From the NCBI RefSeq assembly GCF_028994805.1, contig NZ_JAJQQP010000020.1, forward strand, positions 1 to 64,000: a stretch of 64,000 nucleotides of DNA, written 5' to 3'. Below are positions 31,199 to 40,656 of the stretch, piece by piece. Origin of the DNA: Promicromonospora iranensis (GTDB taxonomy: Bacteria; Actinomycetota; Actinomycetes; Actinomycetales; Cellulomonadaceae). How positions within the stretch are numbered: the first letter of the stretch is position 1; each line of letters opens with the position of its first letter. Position numbers and translations under genes: made by a program. A model generated the notes under the pieces. The model searched no databases, had not been told where the DNA came from, and was given only the letters and a program-made list of their open reading frames with translations.

Positions 31199-31450
31199 CT
31201 ACGTCGTGGGCAGGCCCAGGATCGACCGCACCGTCGTGGTGACGATCCCCGCGACGTCCGTGGTGTCGATACGTCCGGCACCGTTCTCCTCGGCAGCGCC
31301 GTGCAGGACGTAGTGCACGACGTTGACCAGCCACTCGATCGGCAGGTCCGTGCGGAACACGCCCTCTTGCTGCCCGCGCCGGATGAGCCCTTCGAGCCTC
31401 TCGCCCGGGCCTTCGTGGAGCTCGAGGATGTGGTGCTCGTCGGGGCGTTC
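31199..31450 (-). pseudogene. TetR-family regulator remnant (C-terminal part)
   Basis: Minus strand: GERLEGLIRRGQQEGVFRTD, then LPIEWLVNVVHYVLHGAAEE and GIVTTTVRSILGLP before the stop. This is the last part of a TetR ligand-binding domain (R-x-G-Q-x-x-G-x-F-R-x-D-x-P...). The HTH and the first core helices are missing; at about 31450 the sequence runs into a DUF305 remnant on the other strand. Non-functional. Confidence 0.65.
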
Positions 31451-31451
31451 G

Positions 31452-31654
31452 GGTTGGCCCGGACCGAGACGTTCGTGGGTGACGACGCGTTCCTGTCCTC
31501 GATGATCCCGCACCACCCGCGGGCGATCCTGGTCTGCGAGGAGGCTTCGCTCACGGACCCGGAGATCATCGAGCTCTGCGACTCGATCATCCGGAGCCAG
31601 CAGCAGGAGATCGACCAGATGAAGGACATCATCGAGCGGCGCTCCGGATCGTGA
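31452..31654 (+). pseudogene. DUF305-family remnant (C-terminal part)
   Basis: The frame DDAFLSSMIPHHPRAILVCE, then EASLTDPEIIELCDSIIRSQ and QQEIDQMKDII matches the second half of DUF305 proteins (D-x-x-F-L-x-x-M-I-x-H-H...A-I...D-P-E-I...L...I-I-x-x-Q-x-x-E-I-x-x-M), small exported proteins linked with copper handling. The signal peptide and N-terminal half are absent. It meets the TetR remnant back to back. Confidence 0.7.
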
Positions 31655-31740
31655 CGCCGCATCGCACCACGCGGCCATGAGACGCGCTCGCCGTCGTCGT
31701 ACAGCGCCGGGCGTGGGATGCGCGTGGAAGGATCCGCAGC

Positions 31741-32049
31741 ATGATCATCACCGAGTTCCTGCTCGCCCGTGTCGCCGAGGACGAGGCGGCGGCGCAGGCA
31801 GCGCTGGACGACGCCCCGGACTCCAGCCTCTGGCGAGCGCGGGTGCTTGCCGAGTGCACGGCCAAGCGGACGATCGTGGAGGCGTTCGAGGAGCTCGGGA
31901 AGTTCCTGACGCAGTCGGACAACGGGGACGGGGACGTGGCGACCGGTGCGCGGGACATGTTCGCCGGGCTGATGATCGCGGTCCAGGCGCACGCCGGGGT
32001 GTACGCCGACCACCCGGACTATCGGCCGGCGTGGCGCCCACAGGTATGA
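31741..32049 (+). CDS. DUF6221-like protein
   Basis: 102 residues. IITEFLLARVAEDEAAAQAA, LWRARVLAECTAKRTIVEAF and YADHPDYRPAWRPQ reproduce the DUF6221 pattern (E-F-L-x-A-R-x-A-E-D-E...R-V-L-A-E-C-x-A-K-R-x-I-V-E...Y-A-D-H-P-D-Y-x-P-x-W), a small protein abundant in actinobacteria and their phages. No known function. It stands alone, with a short gap to the DUF305 remnant. Confidence 0.75.
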   Translation: MIITEFLLARVAEDEAAAQAALDDAPDSSLWRARVLAECTAKRTIVEAFEELGKFLTQSDNGDGDVATGARDMFAGLMIAVQAHAGVYADHPDYRPAWRPQV

Positions 32050-32211
32050 CGCTCGCCTCGTGACACCCGGTTACTGCCAGACCGAACCCCGCCCTCCACG
32101 CTCCCGCCGGAAACACGCCTGACGCGCGACCCATCCGGATCGTCCGCCGCTCCGAACCTCCGATGTCCTACTCAGGCGGCAGCATGCCGCTAGTACCAAG
32201 GAGGATCGGTT

Positions 32212-32967
32212 ATGCGTACGTCACGACTCGCTCTCTTCGCCGCGACTGCGGCCCTGGTCGGCCTGCCCCTGGCCGCCGCGCCGGCCGGTGCGGCCGATGG
32301 TGATGAGCTCACTGCCGAGCTCACCCAGCTGAACGACTCCGGTGCCTCGGGTACCGCGTGGGCCACGGTCGACGGCACGAACGTCGAGATCAGCCTGGAG
32401 ACCCAGGGGCTGCTCGACGGTGCCCCGCACGCTCAGCACATCCACATCGGCGGGCAGAACACGTGCCCGGCGAACGACAAGGAGGGCAACGGTTTCGAGG
32501 GCGCTCTGCAGACCAGTGACGGGGCTGACGAGTACGGTCCCATCGCGGTGACGCTGACCAAGGAGCCCGGTATGACGGGCGCCGAGCACGGTCTCGACGT
32601 CGCGGACTTCCCGGCCGAGGCCAGCTACTCCTACTCGCGGACCATCGAGGTTTCCCAGGAGGTGGCGCAGCAGGTCGCCAACGGTGACGGCGTGATCGTC
32701 GTCCACGGTGTCGACCATGACGGTTCCGGCGAGTACGACGGCGACACGAAGTCGGACCTCGATCCGGAGCTGCCGTCCGAGGCGACCGACCCGGCCGCTT
32801 GTGGTGAGCTGAACCCGGCTCAGATGGCCATGCCGCACGGTGGCGTCGAGACCGGTGGTTCCTCCACGTCCGGCGTCGAGTACCCGGCCGCCATCGGCTT
32901 CGGCACCCTGGCCCTGGCGCTCGGCGCCTTCGGCCTGGTCGCCGCCCGCCGTCGCGCGACCATCTGA
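32212..32967 (+). CDS. Secreted CHRD-domain protein with C-terminal membrane anchor
   Basis: 251 residues from ATG 32212, with GGAGG 8-9 bases upstream. A signal peptide (MRTSRLALFAATAALVGLPL to APAGAA) is followed by a CHRD-like region, residues about 30-190 (ASGTAWATVDGTNVEISLET, then HAQHIHIGG), where the H-x-x-H-I-H motif is typical. The tail has a membrane helix (AAIGFGTLALALGAFGLVAA) and basic RRRA, without an LPxTG pentapeptide. CHRD domains occur in surface proteins of unknown role, possibly metal-binding. The class F sortase starts 6 bases after its stop, which links the two. Confidence 0.8.
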   Translation: MRTSRLALFAATAALVGLPLAAAPAGAADGDELTAELTQLNDSGASGTAWATVDGTNVEISLETQGLLDGAPHAQHIHIGGQNTCPANDKEGNGFEGALQTSDGADEYGPIAVTLTKEPGMTGAEHGLDVADFPAEASYSYSRTIEVSQEVAQQVANGDGVIVVHGVDHDGSGEYDGDTKSDLDPELPSEATDPAACGELNPAQMAMPHGGVETGGSSTSGVEYPAAIGFGTLALALGAFGLVAARRRATI

Positions 32968-32972
32968 CGCAC

Positions 32973-33695
32973 ATGACGTCCGAGCAGCGCAGCGCACGCC
33001 GTCGCCCCAGCACACCGGTGGTGGTGGCGTGCGCTGTGCTGCTCGTCGTCGGTGGTGGCGCAGTGGCCTGGGCGGCAGCCCAGCAGGTGGGCCCTCCGCC
33101 GACGCCGCCCGCGGCAACGAGCGCCGAGCAAGAGGTTCCTGCGTCGAGCAGCGACCCGGACGCGTCCACCCGGCCGTCGGCGTCGGCATCGCCGGCCGCC
33201 GAGCCCGCACCGACCAGGTCCAGCGTGAAGCCCCTGCGCGCCTCGGAGCCCACAGCAGTTCGTATCCCGAGCATCGGCGTCGAATCGCCCGTCCACGGGC
33301 TCGGCCTCGACGAGGAGGGCCGGCTCCAGGTCCCCTCGGGAGAGCTCTACGACCAGGTCGCGTGGTACGACGGGTCGCCCAGCCCGGGCGAGGCCGGTCC
33401 CGCCGTCCTGGAGGGGCACGTGACCGGAGCGGGATACGCCCCCTCGGTCTTCTTCGAGCTCGGGGCGACGCGTCGAGGTGACCTCATCGAGGTGGACCGG
33501 GCCGACGGCAGTACCGCGACGTTCAAGGTCACGGAGGTCAAGAGCAGCCCCAAGGACGAGTTCCCCCGCGTCGACGTCTACGGCGCGACCGACGGGCCCG
33601 AGCTGCGGGTCATCACCTGCGGCGGCACCTTCGACAAGGAAGCTGGCCGTCACCTGGACAACGTGATCGTCTTCGCGAAGCTCGTCACGGGCTGA
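32973..33695 (+). CDS. srtF: Class F sortase
   Basis: 240 residues. A membrane anchor (VVVACAVLLVVGGGAVAWAA) and a Pro/Ser/Thr-rich linker (about 40-80) precede the sortase barrel: TAVRIPSIGVESPVHGLGLD, LEGHVTG (catalytic His), VITCGGTFDKEAGRHLDNVI (catalytic Cys and the Arg). Sortases cut LPxTG-like signals and link proteins to the cell wall. Class F enzymes are common in actinobacteria, with poorly known substrates. Translationally linked to the CHRD gene. The LAATG and LASTG proteins at 37221-43401 in this window are possible substrates, though LAxTG is more typical of class E enzymes. Confidence 0.88.
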   Translation: MTSEQRSARRRPSTPVVVACAVLLVVGGGAVAWAAAQQVGPPPTPPAATSAEQEVPASSSDPDASTRPSASASPAAEPAPTRSSVKPLRASEPTAVRIPSIGVESPVHGLGLDEEGRLQVPSGELYDQVAWYDGSPSPGEAGPAVLEGHVTGAGYAPSVFFELGATRRGDLIEVDRADGSTATFKVTEVKSSPKDEFPRVDVYGATDGPELRVITCGGTFDKEAGRHLDNVIVFAKLVTG

Positions 33696-33745
33696 GCGCG
33701 CCGCCTCCGAGACGCCGGCTCGACGTCACACCGGCTGCTCGACGC

Positions 33746-34522
33746 TCACGATCGCCGCGCCCGTGCCGTACGTTCGCCGAGCGTGGTGCGCAGGTAGCCG
33801 ACCGGCACCCGGAAGGCGCCGTCGGTGTCCTCGCCCGCCTCGTGCACCGTGGTGACCAGCTGTTCACGCGCTTCCGGCCATGCGGCGCCGAGGCTCTCGG
33901 CGCCGAGGATGATGGGCGCGCTGTGCTGTTCGAGCAGGCTCACGAACCGTTCGGGTGACTCGACGACCATGACGAACGACTCCTCGCTCACCCGGGCGCC
34001 AGGCCCCGCCACGGCGTGGATGCCGTCGGCGGTCTCGTGCCACGGTTCGGGCGCCGCGGGGAAGAAGGGCGCCAGCGTCTGTCGGACCTGGCCGAACAGG
34101 CCTGTCGCGGACCAGCTCGTGAAGACGATCTGGCCGCCGGGCCGGGCCAGGCGGCGCGCCTCTGCCAGGGCTGCGGCAGGGTCGGCGGCGAAGACGATGC
34201 CGAAGGTCGAGGTCACCACGTCCGCACACCGGCTCGGCAGCGGCACCTCCAGGACGTCGGCGGTCACCCAGGTGACCTCCACGCCTGCCCGGTCGGCGCG
34301 ACGCGCGGCCTCCCGCAGCAGGGCGGGGGTCACGTCCACGCCGACCACGGACCGCGCCCCGCGCGCGGTGGCGGCGATCGCGGTCACCCCGGTGCCCGTC
34401 GCCAGGTCGACCACGTCGCGTCCCTGGAGCTCCAGCGACGTCGCGAGGTCGCGGCCGGGCTGCGCCCACAGGTCGCCGACGACGGCGTAGTCGCCGGTCG
34501 CCCAGAACTCAGCGGGATCCAT
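33746..34522 (-). CDS. SAM-dependent class I methyltransferase
   Basis: 258 residues. VVDLATGTGVTAIAATARGA is the SAM-binding motif I, VVGVDVTPALL holds the ribose-binding Asp, and VTSTFGIVFAADPAAALAEA with LARPGGQIVFTSW are motifs IV and post-IV. It belongs to the Methyltransf_11/UbiE-like group. The acceptor substrate cannot be told. It lies convergent with the sortase gene and upstream of the ZnuA-like gene on the same strand, with a 73-base gap. Confidence 0.8.
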   Translation of the reverse strand: MDPAEFWATGDYAVVGDLWAQPGRDLATSLELQGRDVVDLATGTGVTAIAATARGARSVVGVDVTPALLREAARRADRAGVEVTWVTADVLEVPLPSRCADVVTSTFGIVFAADPAAALAEARRLARPGGQIVFTSWSATGLFGQVRQTLAPFFPAAPEPWHETADGIHAVAGPGARVSEESFVMVVESPERFVSLLEQHSAPIILGAESLGAAWPEAREQLVTTVHEAGEDTDGAFRVPVGYLRTTLGERTARARRS

Positions 34523-34595
34523 GGGTACCTCCTGGAGCGTGGAGCAGCAGTCGCATCGTGCCTACCTTTCGAGGGGTGGAACCGGGGCGGTCAGG

Positions 34596-35516
34596 TCACC
34601 TTTCGCACACGAGCCCGTCCTGGAGCGCTGCCAGGTTCTCGCGCATGATGTCCAGGTAGTCGGCATCCGGATCGGACTGACCCTCGATGGGGTCCAGCTT
34701 GGCGGAGCGGATGCCGATGTCCTCCGCGAGTGCCTGCGCGACCTCCGGGCTCGTGATCACCTCGAAGAAGATCGTCCGCACGTCGTCGGCCCGGACCACG
34801 GAGCGCACGGCGCGTAGCCGGGCGGGGGAGGGTTCCGCCTCGGGGTCGATGCCCGAGATGCCGACCTGGACGAGGTCGTACCGCTGGGCCAGGTAGCCGA
34901 AGGCCTCGTGCGACACGACGAGCGTCGCCCCCGCGCACTGCGCGAGCCCGTCACGGTAGTCCTGGTCCAGGGTGTCGAGCTCGGCGACCAGGGCGTCGGC
35001 GTTGGCGGCGTAGTCGGCCGCGTGAGCGGGGTCGGCGTCGGAGAGCTCGGCGGCGACGCCCCGCGCGACGTCCGCCAGCCGAGCAGGGTCCTGCCAGAAG
35101 TGGGGGTCGAGCGCGGAGCTGTCCGACGGCGCCGCGTCGGCGCCGTCGGGCCCTGCCTCCAGCCCGGCCGCCTCGGCGGTGTCGAGCAGGCGCTCGGGCG
35201 GGTTGGCCGCCAGGGCCTCGTCCGTCGACGGCTGCATGCCCGAGAGGTACACGACGAGGTCGGCCTCGCCGATCTCGCGCACCCGCGCCGGCGAGAGCTC
35301 GATGCCGTGCGGGTCGGCTGCGGCGGGCGTGAGGTTCGTGACGTTCGCGTGCTCGCCGCCGACCCGCTCGGTGACGTACTGCAGCGGGTAGAAGGACGTG
35401 AGGACGTCGACCGTGTCGTCCGGTGCGGCAGGCGAGCACGCGGTGGTCGCCGTGAGGAGCAGCAGCGCGGCTGTCGTGGTGGACAACGGTCGGGCGCGGC
35501 GGTGAGCGGGGGGCAT
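34596..35516 (-). CDS. znuA: ZnuA/TroA-type metal ABC transporter substrate-binding lipoprotein
   Basis: 306 residues. A lipoprotein signal ends in LTATTACSPA (lipobox Cys). Zinc-site residues typical of cluster A-I proteins are visible: ADPHGIELSP (first His), DPHFWQDP (second His), SHEAFGYLAQRY (third His), and PIEGQSDPDADYLDIM with the C-terminal Asp. The His-rich loop is short and acidic (GPDGADAAPSD). It should capture Zn(II) or Mn(II) for an ABC permease. No permease gene adjoins it, so it probably uses the permease at 46859. A Fur-family box lies at 35613-35627, about 97 bases upstream. Confidence 0.85.
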   Translation of the reverse strand: MPPAHRRARPLSTTTAALLLLTATTACSPAAPDDTVDVLTSFYPLQYVTERVGGEHANVTNLTPAAADPHGIELSPARVREIGEADLVVYLSGMQPSTDEALAANPPERLLDTAEAAGLEAGPDGADAAPSDSSALDPHFWQDPARLADVARGVAAELSDADPAHAADYAANADALVAELDTLDQDYRDGLAQCAGATLVVSHEAFGYLAQRYDLVQVGISGIDPEAEPSPARLRAVRSVVRADDVRTIFFEVITSPEVAQALAEDIGIRSAKLDPIEGQSDPDADYLDIMRENLAALQDGLVCER

Positions 35517-35612
35517 GCGGCTCCTGGGAGATGTGGCGGGTCGTCACCCTCGCTGAACGTGCAAGAACGGGGCATGGAGCGGCCGTGGCCGCGGCGCAGA
35601 CCATATCAGAAG

Positions 35613-35627
35613 TGAGAATCATTATCA
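35613..35627 (-). promoter_or_regulatory. Zur-type box upstream of the ZnuA-like gene
   Basis: TGAGAATCATTATCA, a 7-1-7 inverted repeat of the Fur family. Since iron control in actinobacteria uses DtxR/IdeR boxes, and the genes served are zinc-type, Zur is the likely reader (inference). Confidence 0.75.
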
Positions 35628-35739
35628 GTAAGGCCGGGTCGCCGGCCCATGCCTGGGGAGTCGGACCGACTCGACCGGCACGTCGTCGAGCTGCCGGTCG
35701 CCGGGCATCTCGAGCGGGTGAACTTGCGCGGAGACCTCT

Positions 35740-35754
35740 TGATAATGATTCTCA
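35740..35754 (+). promoter_or_regulatory. Zur-type box 1 before the first surface-repeat gene
   Basis: TGATAATGATTCTCA. It is centred 39 bases from a second box (35779-35793); the same pair with the same spacing recurs before the next paralogue. Confidence 0.78.
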
Positions 35755-35778
35755 CTCCTGCTTCACTCCTCGCGTGCG

Positions 35779-35793
35779 TGAGAATCGTTCTCA
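35779..35793 (+). promoter_or_regulatory. Zur-type box 2 before the first surface-repeat gene
   Basis: TGAGAATCGTTCTCA, a near-perfect palindrome around a central base, 42 bases before ATG 35835. GGAG precedes the ATG. Confidence 0.8.
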
Positions 35794-35834
35794 TTTGTCC
35801 GGGTCCGGGCGCGCACCGAGATGGAGGAGACCAC

Positions 35835-36392
35835 ATGAGCAACGAGCGAAAGACCACGCGTCGGATCGCGGCGGCGCTGGTCACGATGGGTGCGACGGTC
35901 GGAATGGCGGGCGCCTTCGCGGCCCCCGCAGCGGCGGCCGACCGCACCTCGGGTCACTTCGATATCGCCGCGGAGGTCGAGTGTGATGCATTCGGCGAGG
36001 TGACCGACGTCGCGGTGCACGTGCACGAGCACGTCGGTGGTAGCGAGGTCGAGCTGCCCGCGGGTGACTGGCTGACCTTCACGAGCACGAGCGGACCCGA
36101 GGTCGGCTTCGCGGTGGAGCCGTCCGAGTCCTGTGGCGTTCTTGACGTCGAGTTCGAGCCGGCGCTGCTCGATTCGACCAGCACCGGCGGCACGGTCTCG
36201 GGCATCGGCGCGGCGGGCAGCATCTCGGCCAGCAAGACCAGCGCCTCCGGCAGCGTCGTGCTGGACGGTAGCGGCCACGAGGACCTGACCTGGTCCTTCA
36301 GCCGTACCGGCACGTACCTGCTGACGTTCGACGTGACCGTCAACGGCAGCGTCACGGTGTCGTCCGAGGACGTCCCGCTCAAGCGCGTCTGA
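35835..36392 (+). CDS. Secreted single-repeat surface protein, paralogue 1
   Basis: 185 residues from ATG 35835 with GGAGGAG 8 bases upstream. A signal peptide (TRRIAAALVTMGATVGMAGA to APAAAA) is followed by one compact strand-rich domain (SGHFDIAAEVECDAFGEVTD...WSFSRTGTYLLTFDVTVNGS). It resembles the actinobacterial surface-anchored repeat (TIGR03769 type), starting S-G-H-x-D and ending W-x-F...G-x-Y-x-L-x-F. No sorting signal and no TM anchor, so it is secreted. It has two cysteines. Controlled by the paired Zur-type boxes. Tandem duplicate of the next gene, promoter included. Confidence 0.72.
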   Translation: MSNERKTTRRIAAALVTMGATVGMAGAFAAPAAAADRTSGHFDIAAEVECDAFGEVTDVAVHVHEHVGGSEVELPAGDWLTFTSTSGPEVGFAVEPSESCGVLDVEFEPALLDSTSTGGTVSGIGAAGSISASKTSASGSVVLDGSGHEDLTWSFSRTGTYLLTFDVTVNGSVTVSSEDVPLKRV

Positions 36393-36560
36393 CCATACGG
36401 GAGGGCGAGCGGTTCGACCCCTGCACACTGCACGCAATCCTCGGCGTGTCGCGTGCATCTTGTAGGCGTCGTGCTGCTCGCCCTCCCGCTGTCGTACAGG
36501 GCGCCTTCCTCGGGCCCGGGCTCGCGTCCAGGGTGTGGGTGAACTTGACCGATCCCCTCT

Positions 36561-36575
36561 TGATAATGGTTCTCA
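36561..36575 (+). promoter_or_regulatory. Zur-type box 1 before surface-repeat paralogue 2
   Basis: TGATAATGGTTCTCA; duplicate of the 35740 box, with one changed base. Confidence 0.75.
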
Positions 36576-36599
36576 CTACTGCTTCACTCCTCGCGTGCG

Positions 36600-36614
36600 T
36601 GAGAATCGTTCTCA
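36600..36614 (+). promoter_or_regulatory. Zur-type box 2 before surface-repeat paralogue 2
   Basis: TGAGAATCGTTCTCA, identical to 35779-35793; the sequence between the boxes is also nearly identical in the two promoters. Confidence 0.8.
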
Positions 36615-36656
36615 TTTGTCCAGGTTCGGGCACGCGCCGAGGTGGAGGAGAGCCAG

Positions 36657-37217
36657 ATGACGATCGAGCGAAAGACCGGACATCGGATCGCGACGGCGCT
36701 GGTGGCGATGGGCGCCACCGTCGGTATGGCGGGGGCGCTCGCGGCGCCCGCTGCAGCGGCCGACCGCACCGCGGGTCGCTTCGACCTGGTCGCTGAGGTG
36801 GAGTGCGATGTCTTCGGCCAGGTGACTGACGTCGAGGTGCGCGTGCACTCGCATGGCGACGGTGAGGACGGGGAGCTGCCCGAGGGCGACTGGCTGACCT
36901 TCACCGCCACGAGCGGGCCCTCGATGGATGTCGCGGTGGAGCCCGGTACGTCCTGCGGGCCTCTTGACGTGGAGTTCATGCCGATGACGCTGGACCCGTC
37001 AAGCACGGGTGGGACGGTCACGGCGACAGGAGCGACGCGCTCCTTCTCGTCCAGCAAGGTCGGCGCCTCCGGCTCCTTGATCCTGGACGGCGACGGGCGC
37101 GAGGCCCTCGACTGGTCCTTCACCAGCGTGGGCACCTACCTGCTGGCGTTCGAGGTGAGCGTCAACGGTGACCTGCCGGTGGTCTCCGAGGCGCTGCCGC
37201 TCAAGAACCTCTCCTGA
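36657..37217 (+). CDS. Secreted single-repeat surface protein, paralogue 2
   Basis: 186 residues from ATG 36657 (GGAGGAG upstream). Signal peptide HRIATALVAMGATVGMAGAL to APAAAA, then AGRFDLVAEVECDVFGQVTD up to WSFTSVGTYLLAFEVSVNGD. It has the same length and layout as the gene before it, with about half the residues identical by eye, including the two cysteines. The acidic loop HSHGDGEDGELPEGD replaces HEHVGGSEVELPAGD; these His/Glu/Asp residues could bind metal (inference). The stop lies 3 bases before the large anchored protein gene, so the two are co-transcribed from the Zur-type promoter. Confidence 0.72.
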   Translation: MTIERKTGHRIATALVAMGATVGMAGALAAPAAAADRTAGRFDLVAEVECDVFGQVTDVEVRVHSHGDGEDGELPEGDWLTFTATSGPSMDVAVEPGTSCGPLDVEFMPMTLDPSSTGGTVTATGATRSFSSSKVGASGSLILDGDGREALDWSFTSVGTYLLAFEVSVNGDLPVVSEALPLKNLS

Positions 37218-37220
37218 CCC

Positions 37221-40580
<3,360 letters not shown>

Positions 40581-40597
40581 AATGAGACATTCGTTCT

Positions 40598-40612
40598 TGA
40601 TAACGATTCTCA
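40598..40612 (+). promoter_or_regulatory. Zur-type box 1 before the second anchored protein
   Basis: TGATAACGATTCTCA; paired with 40638-40652 at 40 bases centre to centre. Confidence 0.75.
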
Positions 40613-40637
40613 GTCCTGGTTCACTTCGAACCGTGAC

Positions 40638-40652
40638 TGAGAATCGTTCTCA
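40638..40652 (+). promoter_or_regulatory. Zur-type box 2, touching the start codon of the second anchored protein
   Basis: TGAGAATCGTTCTCA ends 4 bases before ATG 40657. No ribosome-binding site fits between, so the mRNA may be leaderless and the box may cover the transcription start. Confidence 0.75.
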
Positions 40653-40656
40653 CAAA

